DNA of 20,505 nucleotides from the NCBI GenBank assembly GCA_003694175.1, contig RFKV01000071.1:1-20505 (forward strand), in the 5' to 3' direction. This document shows positions 1-9,500 of the stretch, in pieces. Below the pieces are notes generated by a model that was given only the letters and a program-made list of their open reading frames with translations, was not told the DNA's origin and searched no databases. Source of the stretch: Candidatus Dojkabacteria bacterium (GTDB lineage Bacteria; Patescibacteriota; Dojkabacteria; J137). Each line of letters opens with the position of its first letter. The stretch's first letter is position 1. The translations under genes were made by a program, and so were the position numbers.

Positions 1-19
1 CATAATAAGATGAAAAGTT

Positions 20-25
20 TATAAT
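20..25 (+). promoter_or_regulatory. possible -10 element upstream of the lipoprotein gene
   Basis: A perfect TATAAT lies about 98 bases upstream of the ATG at 123. A matching -35 hexamer would fall at or just before the window edge, so it cannot be judged. A weaker alternative nearer the gene is TTTTCA (73-78), 16 bases, TAATAA (95-100). The rest of 1-122 is AT-rich with no coding potential and no Shine-Dalgarno site in front of the ATG. Confidence 0.25.
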
Positions 26-122
26 GGCACAAAGGGAACATGTTATTGCCTAAAAATGATATTGCTTAAATGTTTTCAATCTAGCAGTAGTAGTTAATAA
101 TGAGTTTATTTAATTTATTTTT

Positions 123-1181
123 ATGAATATTCAAAATTCATCTATTATTGAAGTATCAGGAGTGGAGAGACCGAAAGATAGAGATGATCGTAAGCGTGAT
201 GGTGTTTTAAGAAAAGTAACTAGAGGATTGTTATCACTACTGTTGCTGTTTAATGCTGCTAGTTGTAAACCTGGTGGTGAAGATGGTCGAGTTATAACTC
301 TTGGTAGTAGTGGAAAAGGACACCGAGTGACTGTTGTGCATAGTATAAAAACGGATTATCTATATCCAAAAGAAGATCTATCATCTGATCTACCCAGTTG
401 TAAACGCTCGAGTTTAATAGATGTTTCAGACAGAATTTTAGGTATTGATTTAGACGAGTCAATAAAGGCATACATTCAATGCTTTCGAAACGTTCTACTA
501 GATGCTTATGACATCCTAAGGGAGATCTTAACTTCACAAGACAAAAGATGGTTGAATGAGAACAATGATGTTAATTTCAGCGCATTTAAGATTGACTTTG
601 AAAGTAATGTAATACTGAAGTATCTCTATCGGCAAATGTATGGTAAAGAACTATCGGAGGAGGATTACATGCAAGACGATAGACTGTACATTTTGTTTGC
701 AGTTGTGGTCCACTTGATGGATTTTCACGGTGTAGGAGATCAGAGAGATGGAGTTAGAAATTTAGTACGAAAAAATGAGGTTCTGGAGTCTTTACAACAG
801 TTATGGATTAACGGTTTAACATTTGATTTAAAACCAATTACTGAAACAACAATCAAAAGCAGAGGTGATCAGGACGGAGACATTCAGGTAATTGTCACTA
901 GAGAAATAATGATTCGTGCCAAGCATGTAGGATCCGATAAAAGTCTAAGAGTAGAATTAGGAATTTATAAGGAAATTTACAACGAATATTACGAAGATAT
1001 TTCATTACCTCTTCCTGGTAACAATAGAGAATCCGAGAAACCTCATCTGGCTTTAAACGTTACGTTTGCTAATGGCTCATCCTATCTTTTTGTATTTCCG
1101 TTAGAAGAGTTAGTAAAGCAAGTTTTCGATGATGGGCATAGTGACGTTGAACCAAATCCAAAGTTCTTGTTTGAACATTAA
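123..1181 (+). CDS. putative secreted lipoprotein, unknown function
   Basis: This 352-residue protein is not one I recognise. Residues 36-47 form a leucine-rich hydrophobic core ending in a lipobox-like NAASC, with Cys48 as the likely lipidated residue. The mature part would then be tethered outside the membrane. The region before the core is unusually long (about 35 residues) and rich in Arg, Lys and Asp. The ATG at 123 is kept because the only later in-frame start candidate, a TTG at codon 36, would remove the charged n-region. The mature part is a mixed alpha/beta-looking, Asp/Glu-rich sequence with three further cysteines and no catalytic motif I can name. The gene stands alone: the next gene has its own promoter 30-70 bases downstream. 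Lipoprotein status is inferred from the signal sequence only. Confidence 0.75.
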   Translation: MNIQNSSIIEVSGVERPKDRDDRKRDGVLRKVTRGLLSLLLLFNAASCKPGGEDGRVITLGSSGKGHRVTVVHSIKTDYLYPKEDLSSDLPSCKRSSLIDVSDRILGIDLDESIKAYIQCFRNVLLDAYDILREILTSQDKRWLNENNDVNFSAFKIDFESNVILKYLYRQMYGKELSEEDYMQDDRLYILFAVVVHLMDFHGVGDQRDGVRNLVRKNEVLESLQQLWINGLTFDLKPITETTIKSRGDQDGDIQVIVTREIMIRAKHVGSDKSLRVELGIYKEIYNEYYEDISLPLPGNNRESEKPHLALNVTFANGSSYLFVFPLEELVKQVFDDGHSDVEPNPKFLFEH

Positions 1182-1214
1182 CTAGTAGAATAACAATTGA
1201 TTGCAACGTTGAGA

Positions 1215-1243
1215 TTGAATAAGTATTTAAAGTGTGATAAAAT
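1215..1243 (+). promoter_or_regulatory. sigma70-type promoter of the 1,699-residue surface protein gene
   Basis: TTGAAT (1215-1220) and TAAAAT (1238-1243) are separated by 17 bases, matching 4/6 and 5/6 of the -35 and -10 consensus. The expected transcription start near 1250 leaves a leader of about 33 bases, T-rich and without a Shine-Dalgarno site, before the ATG at 1283. Confidence 0.55.
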
Positions 1244-1282
1244 TTAGGCGACAATTGTAAATTTTTTTTAACATTATTTTAA

Positions 1283-4200
1283 ATGGTAAGAAAAAAGTTT
1301 GTAATAACAAAGCCAGTTAACAAAACCAAAATTGTACTTAGAATAGGTTTGATAGCTTATTCAATTTTAGTTCCGTTTCTTGGATTAAATTTGGTATCTA
1401 CGTATCTCTCAAATCAAACTTTTGCCACTGCAGCCGAATGTAGCTCTTTGCCAAGCGGCAGTTTTTGTTTTTTCAATGATGTTAGACCTAGGCATGGGGA
1501 TCAGAATTCTTTTGTTGGATCAGTTTTGACTCTTCCTGCTGGCGATTTTGAAGCAGGGCATCAGATATATGTGTACAACAGAACTAATACTAGTTATTCA
1601 AATGTTGTAGTCAGAAATCATCTTCCAGCAAACGTTGTAGGTTTATCTACAGGCTTTAGAATTTGGAAAAATACCTTCAACACGTCAACTAATCAGTTTG
1701 ATTCAGTAGACATCACTGGGACAAGTACTATTGATGACCTTAACACTACTGGAATTAATGTAGGCACACTAGACCCGCTTCAAGGAGTATCAATCAGATT
1801 CTACGTCCGAGTCAACACCGCTGTATTGGTACCAGGAGCTAATGTTTTCAATAATGTTAGTTATATAACCGGCACAAACGGGTTGAGTAGGTCAGATGAT
1901 TCCACGTTTATAATTAACTATACCCCTGTGTGTGGTAATGGAATAGTTGATTCTAGTGTTAACGAGGAATGTGATGACGGAAATATTTATAACGGAGATG
2001 GTTGCAGCAGCAATTGCAAAAATGAGCCATCTCCTGAGATAACCTTAAATGAATCAAATTTAAGAGTGATTTCACCAAACCGTGTGTGTGGTCTTGCTGA
2101 TGCTTTTGCAGACGATAGATTAGTGGTTAATGTTTCTAATTTTCTACCTGAACATACTCTACAGTACAGACTTACAGGTGCCAATTTGAGAGATTGGACT
2201 AATTTAACCGTATCATCAGAAGGATCAGCGAGTATACCTTTTAATTCTAATCTAAATCCAGGGTTAACTACGTTTGAATTTAGAGTATTAAAAGGTAGTT
2301 TGGTTAGGGCCACTCTTTCGAAAGTTTACAATGTTTCTACAGATCCAAGTTCAGAAGAGTGCACGCCGTCAAGCTCTAGGTTAACTCCAACTGTATCGAT
2401 ACAACTAAATGGAGCAGTAAATGATCAGGTTTGTGGAATAGGTTCAGCAAGGTCCGATGATAGTTTCACTATAGAAGTTGTAGGTTTTGAACCTGGGGAT
2501 GTAGTGCAGTACAGATTCACAGGAGCAAATACGAGCACATGGACGACGGTTTCTCCGCTTGTGACAGTTGGCACATCTCCTGTTAGAGTTACGGGAAATG
2601 TGGGTTTCACCTCAGATTTAAATGGAGGAACAACAACGATTGAAGTTAGAATTTTGTCAGGTTCGTCTATTTTATCAACAGCAACTAGGAACGTTTATGT
2701 CGTTGTAGACCCTGCTTCTCCGGTGTGTTTGCCAAACGCTCCAGTGGTAACGTTAAGTGCTGTTGGATTGAGAGATGGTGAAATGTGTGGTATTGGATCG
2801 GCAATACCAGATGATGGCTTGAGTATAACTGTTTCTAACTGGAATTCATCTTATACAATTCAGGGAAGGTATTTTGTCGGGGGTGGTTCTTTTATGAGTT
2901 GGATGAATTTAGGATCCCCTTCAGTTTCCGGTTCTGTAGCCACACTATTTATTCCAAATTCAGTAAATTCTCCTTCAGGTCCAGCAGGTTGGGAAGTTAG
3001 GGTAGTTAACAGCTCTTCCGTAGTTTTGAGTAATTTGGCATCCATAAACTATATCATAAATACTAATCCAAGTTCTTTAGTTTGTGGTGGTACAAGCCGC
3101 GCAAATAGTCCAACGACGATCACGGGCATGCATGTCGAAAGGTTTGATGGTATCACTCTTCAAAATCACTTTGGTGATCCAATGTACACAACAGCAGACA
3201 ATAGATTGGTTATAGGAGGTGTTTATTCAGTTGGAGCAATTTTTGTTGATCCTGAAGGAAATTTGATGCAGGTTAATATAGGGCATGGTCAGCAGGCTCC
3301 TGCATTTGGATTTACTTATGGTACGCTTACAGCAAACATCCCAAGCACAGTATATAAGTGGAACTACCTAGATACTACATCCATGACAGAGGGAAATACG
3401 ACAATTAGGTTTAATGCGATCGACGGAATAGTTGGAAATCCTTCTTCTTTAAATTCTACAACAGAGATTATTAACGTTGTTGTTGATAAAACTCCACCCT
3501 CGATAACAAATGTTTCACTGTCTGAAGGCTCAACTGTTAGTGGAAATGTCAGTATATCTTTCGATTTGTCAGATGTTAAGTTAAGGAGGTTTTTGGTAGC
3601 TGTGGATGGTCAAGCTGGTTTGGGCTGTATTGAACAGATATCTCCGGCAAGCCCAAATATGTCAAATGGCACTAAATCATGCACAATTAACTTTTCTAGC
3701 TTGTCTAATGGGGTATATACTCTAAGAATTGTAGCTGAAGACGTGGTAGGTTTACTTAGTGAACAGACTAGAACTATAAATGTAAACAATACAGTGTTTT
3801 TATTCAAACCACTTATACTGGGATTTAACATTCAAGGTTCAAGTGAGACATCTAATCGCTCTATAGTTCCTAGTTCAACGCCGGTTGACTTATCGTGTTC
3901 AAATCCATACAAATACACTAATGTAAATTCTGTATCTCAAGTCTGGTCTACGCCTGATACAAATCCTCAGATAAGATTTCAGAGAGAAGTTATTAGTCCT
4001 TCTTTTGTTGCAAGTATTAACGTTTTGAGTCAAAACTTTTCAAATTTCGAGAGTTTTGGTACGCCGGCTGGAGTTGAAGGAGTCTGGAGATATAGAGTTA
4101 GATCATTTTTAGATACTAATAACAATGGTCAACTTGATAGTTTTGAATCAGTCTCAGCTTGGAGTGACCCGTGCACAATAATATTTGACAAAACGCCGCC

Positions 4201-6382
4201 AAGTTCTGTCATAAACTCTCCATCCAATGGCAGCGCGCACAGCTTACCTTTTAACATCAGTTTTTCCACAACAGATAATTTTGCAATTGAAAAGGTTGTT
4301 CTCAAATACAGGCGTGTTGGTGAATCATTGCTAACTGATATTGTGACAATTACAGTACCAACAATAGCGTCAACTAATTTTTCTAGCACATACTCCTGGA
4401 CTCCTCCTCAGTCAGGTAGTTATGAAATAAGAGCTGTAGGGGTTGATTTAGCGGGAAACGAGGAGTTGATTTCAAATGTTGTGAATATTACCTATACTCA
4501 TGCAGCACCGATTGTTTCTGTAGGTATAGGTAATGATGGAGATGGAAGGGAAAACATGCCAAACTTACTCTCATTTAAACCTCTTGCCAATTTACCATCG
4601 AATACTGGACCTATACATTCTAGTGTGGTTTCAGGAGAAATAGATATATATGCGACAATTAGCGATCCTGATGGTATTGGTAGTTATCATTTAAGAATAC
4701 TTAAAGAGGGTAAAATAGACACTGCTACTGGATGCGATATCACGGTAAATGGATATAACGTATGTCCGGATGGCAGATATGCATTCAATCAATTGAGATA
4801 TAATGTTTCTGGTACTAATATAAAGATTGCTACTGTTGATACTAGGTTGTTGCAAGGTGATGGTGTATATTGGATAGTATTGGGAGCTGTTGATACATTA
4901 GGAAATAGAACAGCTAGTAATCATAATCAAGACCCAAGGATTAAAATATTGGTACGTAACACTGGTGTAGAGCGAGTACCTAATGTGCCTAATGGTATTG
5001 CTATTACTAATCCGATGTTGAGATGTGGTTCAACTACCTCGTCTGGTCAAATTGTAGTGTCATGGAATACTTCCGCAGGGGCAAATACGTACAATCTTTA
5101 TATTGAGACACCTAACTTGGGTAATCCAGCTGTTGCAAGCTATTCATTTTTGACCAACACAAATAGTTATGCTTACCAGTTTAATCAGGGAGAGGGGACT
5201 TACAGGTTTAGAGTGAGAGCGACAGCAAATGGAACTAATTACTCGGGTTGGTCTGAATGGTGTAGTGTAAATTACGATCTTCCACAAAACTCTGATGAGA
5301 ATCCAACAACGCCGCTGAAGGTAAGTTTAAGTGCTTCTCCTCGAGTATTCGACGTACCGAGAAATGTTAGTTTTACCACAATTGTAACTGGTGCAGTTGG
5401 TGCAGTGAGTTATGTTTGGAATGGAGCATGTACTGGCAGTTTACCTAGTTTCACACTAAATGTATCGGTTGCTGGAAACTACACCTGCTCAGTCAGTGTG
5501 CGAGATAGTCTAGGGAGAATAGCAATGGCAGAATCCACTGTAGTAGGAAACTATCCGAGAACAAATTCCACCGTTACGGTTGCCTCAAATAATCCATTAA
5601 GTGTTGATTTGGTTTCTTCTCTTGGGGATAGTTTCACTGCACCGAATACAACAAACATTAGGGCAGTAGTGTCAAATGGCTCCGGAAATTATGTTTATAG
5701 TTGGGGAGGGTATTGTTCCGGTAGTGCTTCATCATACTCTTTATCCATTAATGCACCTGGAGAATATGTATGTTCCGTAAGAGTTACAGATCAAGTCACG
5801 TCTAGAACTGTTGAGGATAGTATAACTCTTAACGTGTCTTCTGGGTCAGTTTTAGGTTCAAATACATGTTCTTTATCTGATCAAAGAACAATATCAGGAT
5901 ATATTTACGAAGATAGAAATCAAGATGAATTATTATCTTCAGGGGAGCGAACTTTTTCTCATGTATCTGTAAGTTTATTTGATTCATCTGGTAATTTAGT
6001 TTCTAAGACTTTAACAGATGCAAACGGTAGGTATACTTTTCAAGTTTGTCCTGGTACGTATAGGATTGTTGTAGAAGAGAGTGATATACCAACAAACTTT
6101 CGTATCCTGAATTTTGAAAAATCTAATTTAAGACTTTCTAGTTTTGATCTCAGAAACCAGGATTTTAGGGTGATTGATTTAACCGCTACTCAAGGCCAAG
6201 AAAGTGTAAACTGGTGGCTTTTTGCTATACCTTTATGTTGTTTATTGCTTTTAATTGGATTAGCAGTTTTGATTTACCTTATTAACTCAAGTGACAATAA
6301 GACAATAATTAATTATGTAGATCAACCAAGCTCATCCGAAGGATCAAATCAGAAACAAAGATTGGAGTACGGAGAGTTATAA
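1283..6382 (+). CDS. giant multi-domain surface protein with C-terminal membrane anchor
   Basis: A 1,699-residue exported protein. A long basic n-region and hydrophobic segment (about 17-45) form the signal peptide, with cleavage likely near ATAA-E. In order follow: a DUF11-like beta domain (about 50-215); one Myxococcus-type cysteine-rich repeat (DUF4215/TIGR02232-like, Cys217, 230, 241, 245, with the ECDDGN and GDGC signature); three cysteine-bracketed repeats (269-360, 384-482, 502-601); Ig-like modules opening with DKTPPS (about 735-860 and 969-1070); an Fn3-like segment near 1233-1330; two PKD-like domains (about 1344-1430 and 1440-1530); a CNA-B/SdrD-B-like module (about 1536-1610); and a transmembrane helix (about 1644-1670) with a short polar tail. 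There is no LPXTG motif, so anchoring is by the helix. Such beta-domain stalks are typical of adhesins or cell-surface scaffolds; the binding partner is unknown. Domain names are from pattern recognition, and boundaries are approximate. Confidence 0.9.
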   Translation: MVRKKFVITKPVNKTKIVLRIGLIAYSILVPFLGLNLVSTYLSNQTFATAAECSSLPSGSFCFFNDVRPRHGDQNSFVGSVLTLPAGDFEAGHQIYVYNRTNTSYSNVVVRNHLPANVVGLSTGFRIWKNTFNTSTNQFDSVDITGTSTIDDLNTTGINVGTLDPLQGVSIRFYVRVNTAVLVPGANVFNNVSYITGTNGLSRSDDSTFIINYTPVCGNGIVDSSVNEECDDGNIYNGDGCSSNCKNEPSPEITLNESNLRVISPNRVCGLADAFADDRLVVNVSNFLPEHTLQYRLTGANLRDWTNLTVSSEGSASIPFNSNLNPGLTTFEFRVLKGSLVRATLSKVYNVSTDPSSEECTPSSSRLTPTVSIQLNGAVNDQVCGIGSARSDDSFTIEVVGFEPGDVVQYRFTGANTSTWTTVSPLVTVGTSPVRVTGNVGFTSDLNGGTTTIEVRILSGSSILSTATRNVYVVVDPASPVCLPNAPVVTLSAVGLRDGEMCGIGSAIPDDGLSITVSNWNSSYTIQGRYFVGGGSFMSWMNLGSPSVSGSVATLFIPNSVNSPSGPAGWEVRVVNSSSVVLSNLASINYIINTNPSSLVCGGTSRANSPTTITGMHVERFDGITLQNHFGDPMYTTADNRLVIGGVYSVGAIFVDPEGNLMQVNIGHGQQAPAFGFTYGTLTANIPSTVYKWNYLDTTSMTEGNTTIRFNAIDGIVGNPSSLNSTTEIINVVVDKTPPSITNVSLSEGSTVSGNVSISFDLSDVKLRRFLVAVDGQAGLGCIEQISPASPNMSNGTKSCTINFSSLSNGVYTLRIVAEDVVGLLSEQTRTINVNNTVFLFKPLILGFNIQGSSETSNRSIVPSSTPVDLSCSNPYKYTNVNSVSQVWSTPDTNPQIRFQREVISPSFVASINVLSQNFSNFESFGTPAGVEGVWRYRVRSFLDTNNNGQLDSFESVSAWSDPCTIIFDKTPPSSVINSPSNGSAHSLPFNISFSTTDNFAIEKVVLKYRRVGESLLTDIVTITVPTIASTNFSSTYSWTPPQSGSYEIRAVGVDLAGNEELISNVVNITYTHAAPIVSVGIGNDGDGRENMPNLLSFKPLANLPSNTGPIHSSVVSGEIDIYATISDPDGIGSYHLRILKEGKIDTATGCDITVNGYNVCPDGRYAFNQLRYNVSGTNIKIATVDTRLLQGDGVYWIVLGAVDTLGNRTASNHNQDPRIKILVRNTGVERVPNVPNGIAITNPMLRCGSTTSSGQIVVSWNTSAGANTYNLYIETPNLGNPAVASYSFLTNTNSYAYQFNQGEGTYRFRVRATANGTNYSGWSEWCSVNYDLPQNSDENPTTPLKVSLSASPRVFDVPRNVSFTTIVTGAVGAVSYVWNGACTGSLPSFTLNVSVAGNYTCSVSVRDSLGRIAMAESTVVGNYPRTNSTVTVASNNPLSVDLVSSLGDSFTAPNTTNIRAVVSNGSGNYVYSWGGYCSGSASSYSLSINAPGEYVCSVRVTDQVTSRTVEDSITLNVSSGSVLGSNTCSLSDQRTISGYIYEDRNQDELLSSGERTFSHVSVSLFDSSGNLVSKTLTDANGRYTFQVCPGTYRIVVEESDIPTNFRILNFEKSNLRLSSFDLRNQDFRVIDLTATQGQESVNWWLFAIPLCCLLLLIGLAVLIYLINSSDNKTIINYVDQPSSSEGSNQKQRLEYGEL
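2087..3085 (+). repeat. three tandem cysteine-bracketed protein repeats
   Basis: The encoded repeats each begin with CG followed by a small Ala-containing turn and an Asp-Asp pair. They contain a Gln-x-Arg strand and a Trp about 15 residues later, and end with a P-(A/S)-S-x-x-C motif. The cysteine pairs are 269/360, 384/482 and 502/601, separated by 91, 98 and 99 residues, so an intradomain disulfide closing each unit is plausible. DNA identity is low, so these are old duplications. Confidence 0.7.
5312..5840 (+). repeat. two tandem PKD-like domain copies
   Basis: Two consecutive protein segments share the pattern Tyr-x-Trp-x-Gly-x-Cys-x-Gly-Ser followed by Gly-x-Tyr-x-Cys-Ser-Val-x-Val-x-Asp, as in PKD/Ig-like beta sandwiches with an internal disulfide. 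They lie directly before the CNA-B-like module of the surface protein. Confidence 0.6.
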
Positions 6383-6407
6383 GTCTGTTTATTGGTGTGT
6401 CAACATC

Positions 6408-6453
6408 AAAAAAAAAAAAAAAAAATACCAGGCGTCAGTCCTGGTATTTTTTT
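6408..6453 (+). terminator. strong, potentially bidirectional hairpin terminator
   Basis: An 18-base run of A (6408-6425) leads into a perfect inverted repeat: positions 6419-6432 pair with 6440-6453 (14 bp with CCAGG/CCTGG at the top) around a 7-base loop, ending in seven T. It lies 25 bases after the stop at 6382. The A run would act as a U tract on the opposite strand, so it could work both ways. Confidence 0.9.
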
Positions 6454-6459
6454 ATTCTC

Positions 6460-6488
6460 TTGAAAGAAATTTGATTTAGTATTAGACT
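6460..6488 (+). promoter_or_regulatory. candidate promoter of the adhesin operon
   Basis: TTGAAA (6460-6465, 5/6) and TAGACT (6483-6488, 4/6) are 17 bases apart, starting only seven bases after the preceding terminator. The predicted transcription start, about 6495, lies downstream of the GTG at 6491. This favours the ATG at 6515 (or 6518) as the true translation start. Confidence 0.45.
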
Positions 6489-6514
6489 GTGTGAGAGTAA
6501 GGTCTAATAAATCT

Positions 6515-9500
6515 ATGATGTGTATAAAATTTAAAGATTTGGCAGTAGTTTTTCTGTTCTACATTACTTTTCTTTCTTTGATTTTGCTAATTTACGAAGT
6601 TCCTTCAATTGCTCAGTCTTCTGAATTGATGAATTTTCAAAGCAAAATAGTTAATAAATCAGATGGCACAAATATTTCATCTACAACTCCATGTGTTGCC
6701 ACCAATACTTGTGATTTTAGGGTAAGTATATATGATGCGCAGACAGGGGGAAATCTTAAATGGCAAGAGGTTCATGAGAATGTACCAATACTTGCAACGT
6801 CTGGGATTTTTAATTTAAGACTAAACTCTGTTTGTAATAGCTGGATTGGATCTCCAACTCCTCCTGTTGGGTGTACGGCTACACCAACTGTTACAGGCAT
6901 AAACTGGTCAACAAATCCAACCCTTTGGATTGAACTACAATTTAGTCCTGCCGGTGATAACACATGGACGGAAACATTTACAAGACAAAGGCTAAACACT
7001 GTCCCCTTTGCTTACTACTCGGATACAGCTGGCAGCTTAAATGGCTTGAATCAAAATAACTTTGTGCAAACTCAACCAAGTACTTCACAGATAATTACTG
7101 GCACAAGCAGTAATCCTTTGATAAATCTCAATTATACGGGTTCTGGCACGCCCCCTTTGGCAAGTTTAAAAGTGGCAGGTGTTGAGAGATTTCAAGTTAC
7201 AAATTCTGGTAACTTGATGGTTGCATCTAATAGTTCAAACGGCTCCATCTCACTTGGAAATGGATCAAACAATATACTTTCGACATCAGCGGCCTCAGGA
7301 AACTCATCAAGCGATCTTTACTGGGGAGATGACAAAGTTTGTATTGAGTCAGGCATTGGATGTCCAGATTCTCTTTACGTTAAACTTACAAATACCTCAG
7401 GAGTAAATCTTTTAGCAGGTAGTGTAGTTGTTCGTGATGACTCTAACGATAATTCTTTCACAACAACTACTATTCAAAACGATCCAAAGGTTTTGGGAGT
7501 ACTGGCAGAAAATTGCTCAAATGGATCTTTGTGTAGAGTGGCTGTATCTGGAAAAGCTACTGTGAATTTAATTTCTGCTGCCTCTAGAGGTATGTTCGTG
7601 AGAGCATCAAATACAGCTGGATATGGAATAGCCACAAGTTCATCAACTACAAACGGTCTATTAGGCGTTACGATATCTGAAGATAATACATCACCTTACG
7701 CTGTGGAGATTTTATTGTCTAAAAATTTGGGAGGAGGTTTGAATGCTGTATTAGAAGATTCAGTATTTGGCTCTATTGACACTCCTGTTAATTTAAGTGT
7801 GTATGGTGATGTTCTTTTGGCAGGGGAAAAGCAGATTGTTTTATCTGGGGTAGACATAGTTGAAGTAAGAAAATGGGATACTACAAATTTAGTAAAAAGT
7901 GTATCTAAAAGTTGGGTTAGTGAGGTTATAGATTCATCTGGGAAGGATTGTAATATATCCACTCATGACAGATGTGGCAATCCAGAAATACCTTTAACAG
8001 CCTGGGTGGTTGCGACCACCAACTCAGTTATGATTTTTGACGGGATTCGAGATCAGATGTGGATGAAGTTTGAAGTTGGTCCTGGTAAGTCAATTGAGGG
8101 TAATGTAACTGCTTTGGATGTCTTACGCGATGCTATTTATATTGGGACTAAGGGTTCTGCAAATTCAGGTTTATTTGAGATAAATTTTTCAGATGATAAG
8201 GTCTATAAATATAATGAACTTGGGAAGCATGTCAGAAGTACTTCGATAGCTTATAGAAATTCGTCAGGCACTTATACACTCATTGACAATGCTTACATGA
8301 TATTTTCTAATAATGTTAATGATGTCGATGCTAAATATTTCGAAAATTTAGGCTATAACAGTAGATACATTGCAATAGCTACTGAAGATGCGGGATCAGT
8401 GGTTTTGACTCTGGATAGTGATGTACGTTTCAACACTACAACTACTGTAATAAACCCAAGATCATCAGGAGTGGCATCCTCTAACGAAAATTCTTCAAGT
8501 TCTGGGAATGTTTTTGATTATAATCCATTAACGAGTTATTCATCCACATCAGATCCTGATAATACTCCCGTTTGGATTAGTTATAAGATGGCTTATCCTA
8601 AAGCTGTGAACTCATATAGTGTAGTGGCCCCCTTGTTCGGATTACCTATGATGCCAAAAAACTGGACGTTTGAAGGAAGTCATGATGGAAGTAATTGGTT
8701 TGTGCTTGATACTAGAACTAATGAGGTTGGATGGACGGCAGCAGAGTCTAGAACTTATAGCTTTGTGAATAATCAAAAGTATAAAAACTATAGAATTAGA
8801 GTGACATCAAATAATGCTGTGGGAGCATTGTTAATTGGTGATTTGAGGTTTGATGGAATAGGTAATACTTTTTCATACTCTCATAGCGTCGGTTCATCTT
8901 ATTTGAATGCATTTGATTCTGATCTGTCCACAAATTGGGACGCTGGTGTTGATCCTACACCATCAGCGCCAGTATGGTTGGCTGTGGTTCACACTAATCC
9001 TTTGATTTTTCAGAGATATGCAATTGGGGGAAATCAAGGGGGGAGAATGCCAAGAGATTGGACAATAGAGGCAAGTAATGATTTTATTAACTGGACTGTT
9101 CTAGATACAAGAACTGGTGTCACGTGGGCACCACCTGGTACTAACGATTTTATGAGTTTTAGTTTTTCGAACTCGATTGGATATAGGTTTTATAGGATAC
9201 GGATAACAGATAATAACACATCAGGAAGTTTACTTCTTGGAATGATAACGTTTGAGGATATGATGGCTTCTTCGGTGTATCTGGGTGTCCCTAACCATGG
9301 TATTGTAAATACAATGGATGGAGATGTAAATACGTATTATGCAAGTAAAGCCTTTGATGGATTTCCTCAAAATTTTTACTTCCATAACCCAGGCAAAGCC
9401 ATCATAAATTCATATTCTTGGTATGTGCACGCAGGACTTAATGATCGTGCTCCAAAAGATTGGAACTTTTACGGAAGCAATGATGGCTCTAACTGGGATT

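Noticed and set aside
1193..1257. Pair of ACAATTG motifs flanking the promoter as operator sites
   Set aside because: They are seven-base AT-rich matches 58 bases apart with no further symmetry, which is expected by chance in this composition.
6491..6514. GTG 6491 as start of the giant adhesin
   Set aside because: It lies upstream of the transcription start predicted from the candidate promoter and lacks an SD site. The ATG at 6515 gives a compact signal peptide. The choice is not certain.
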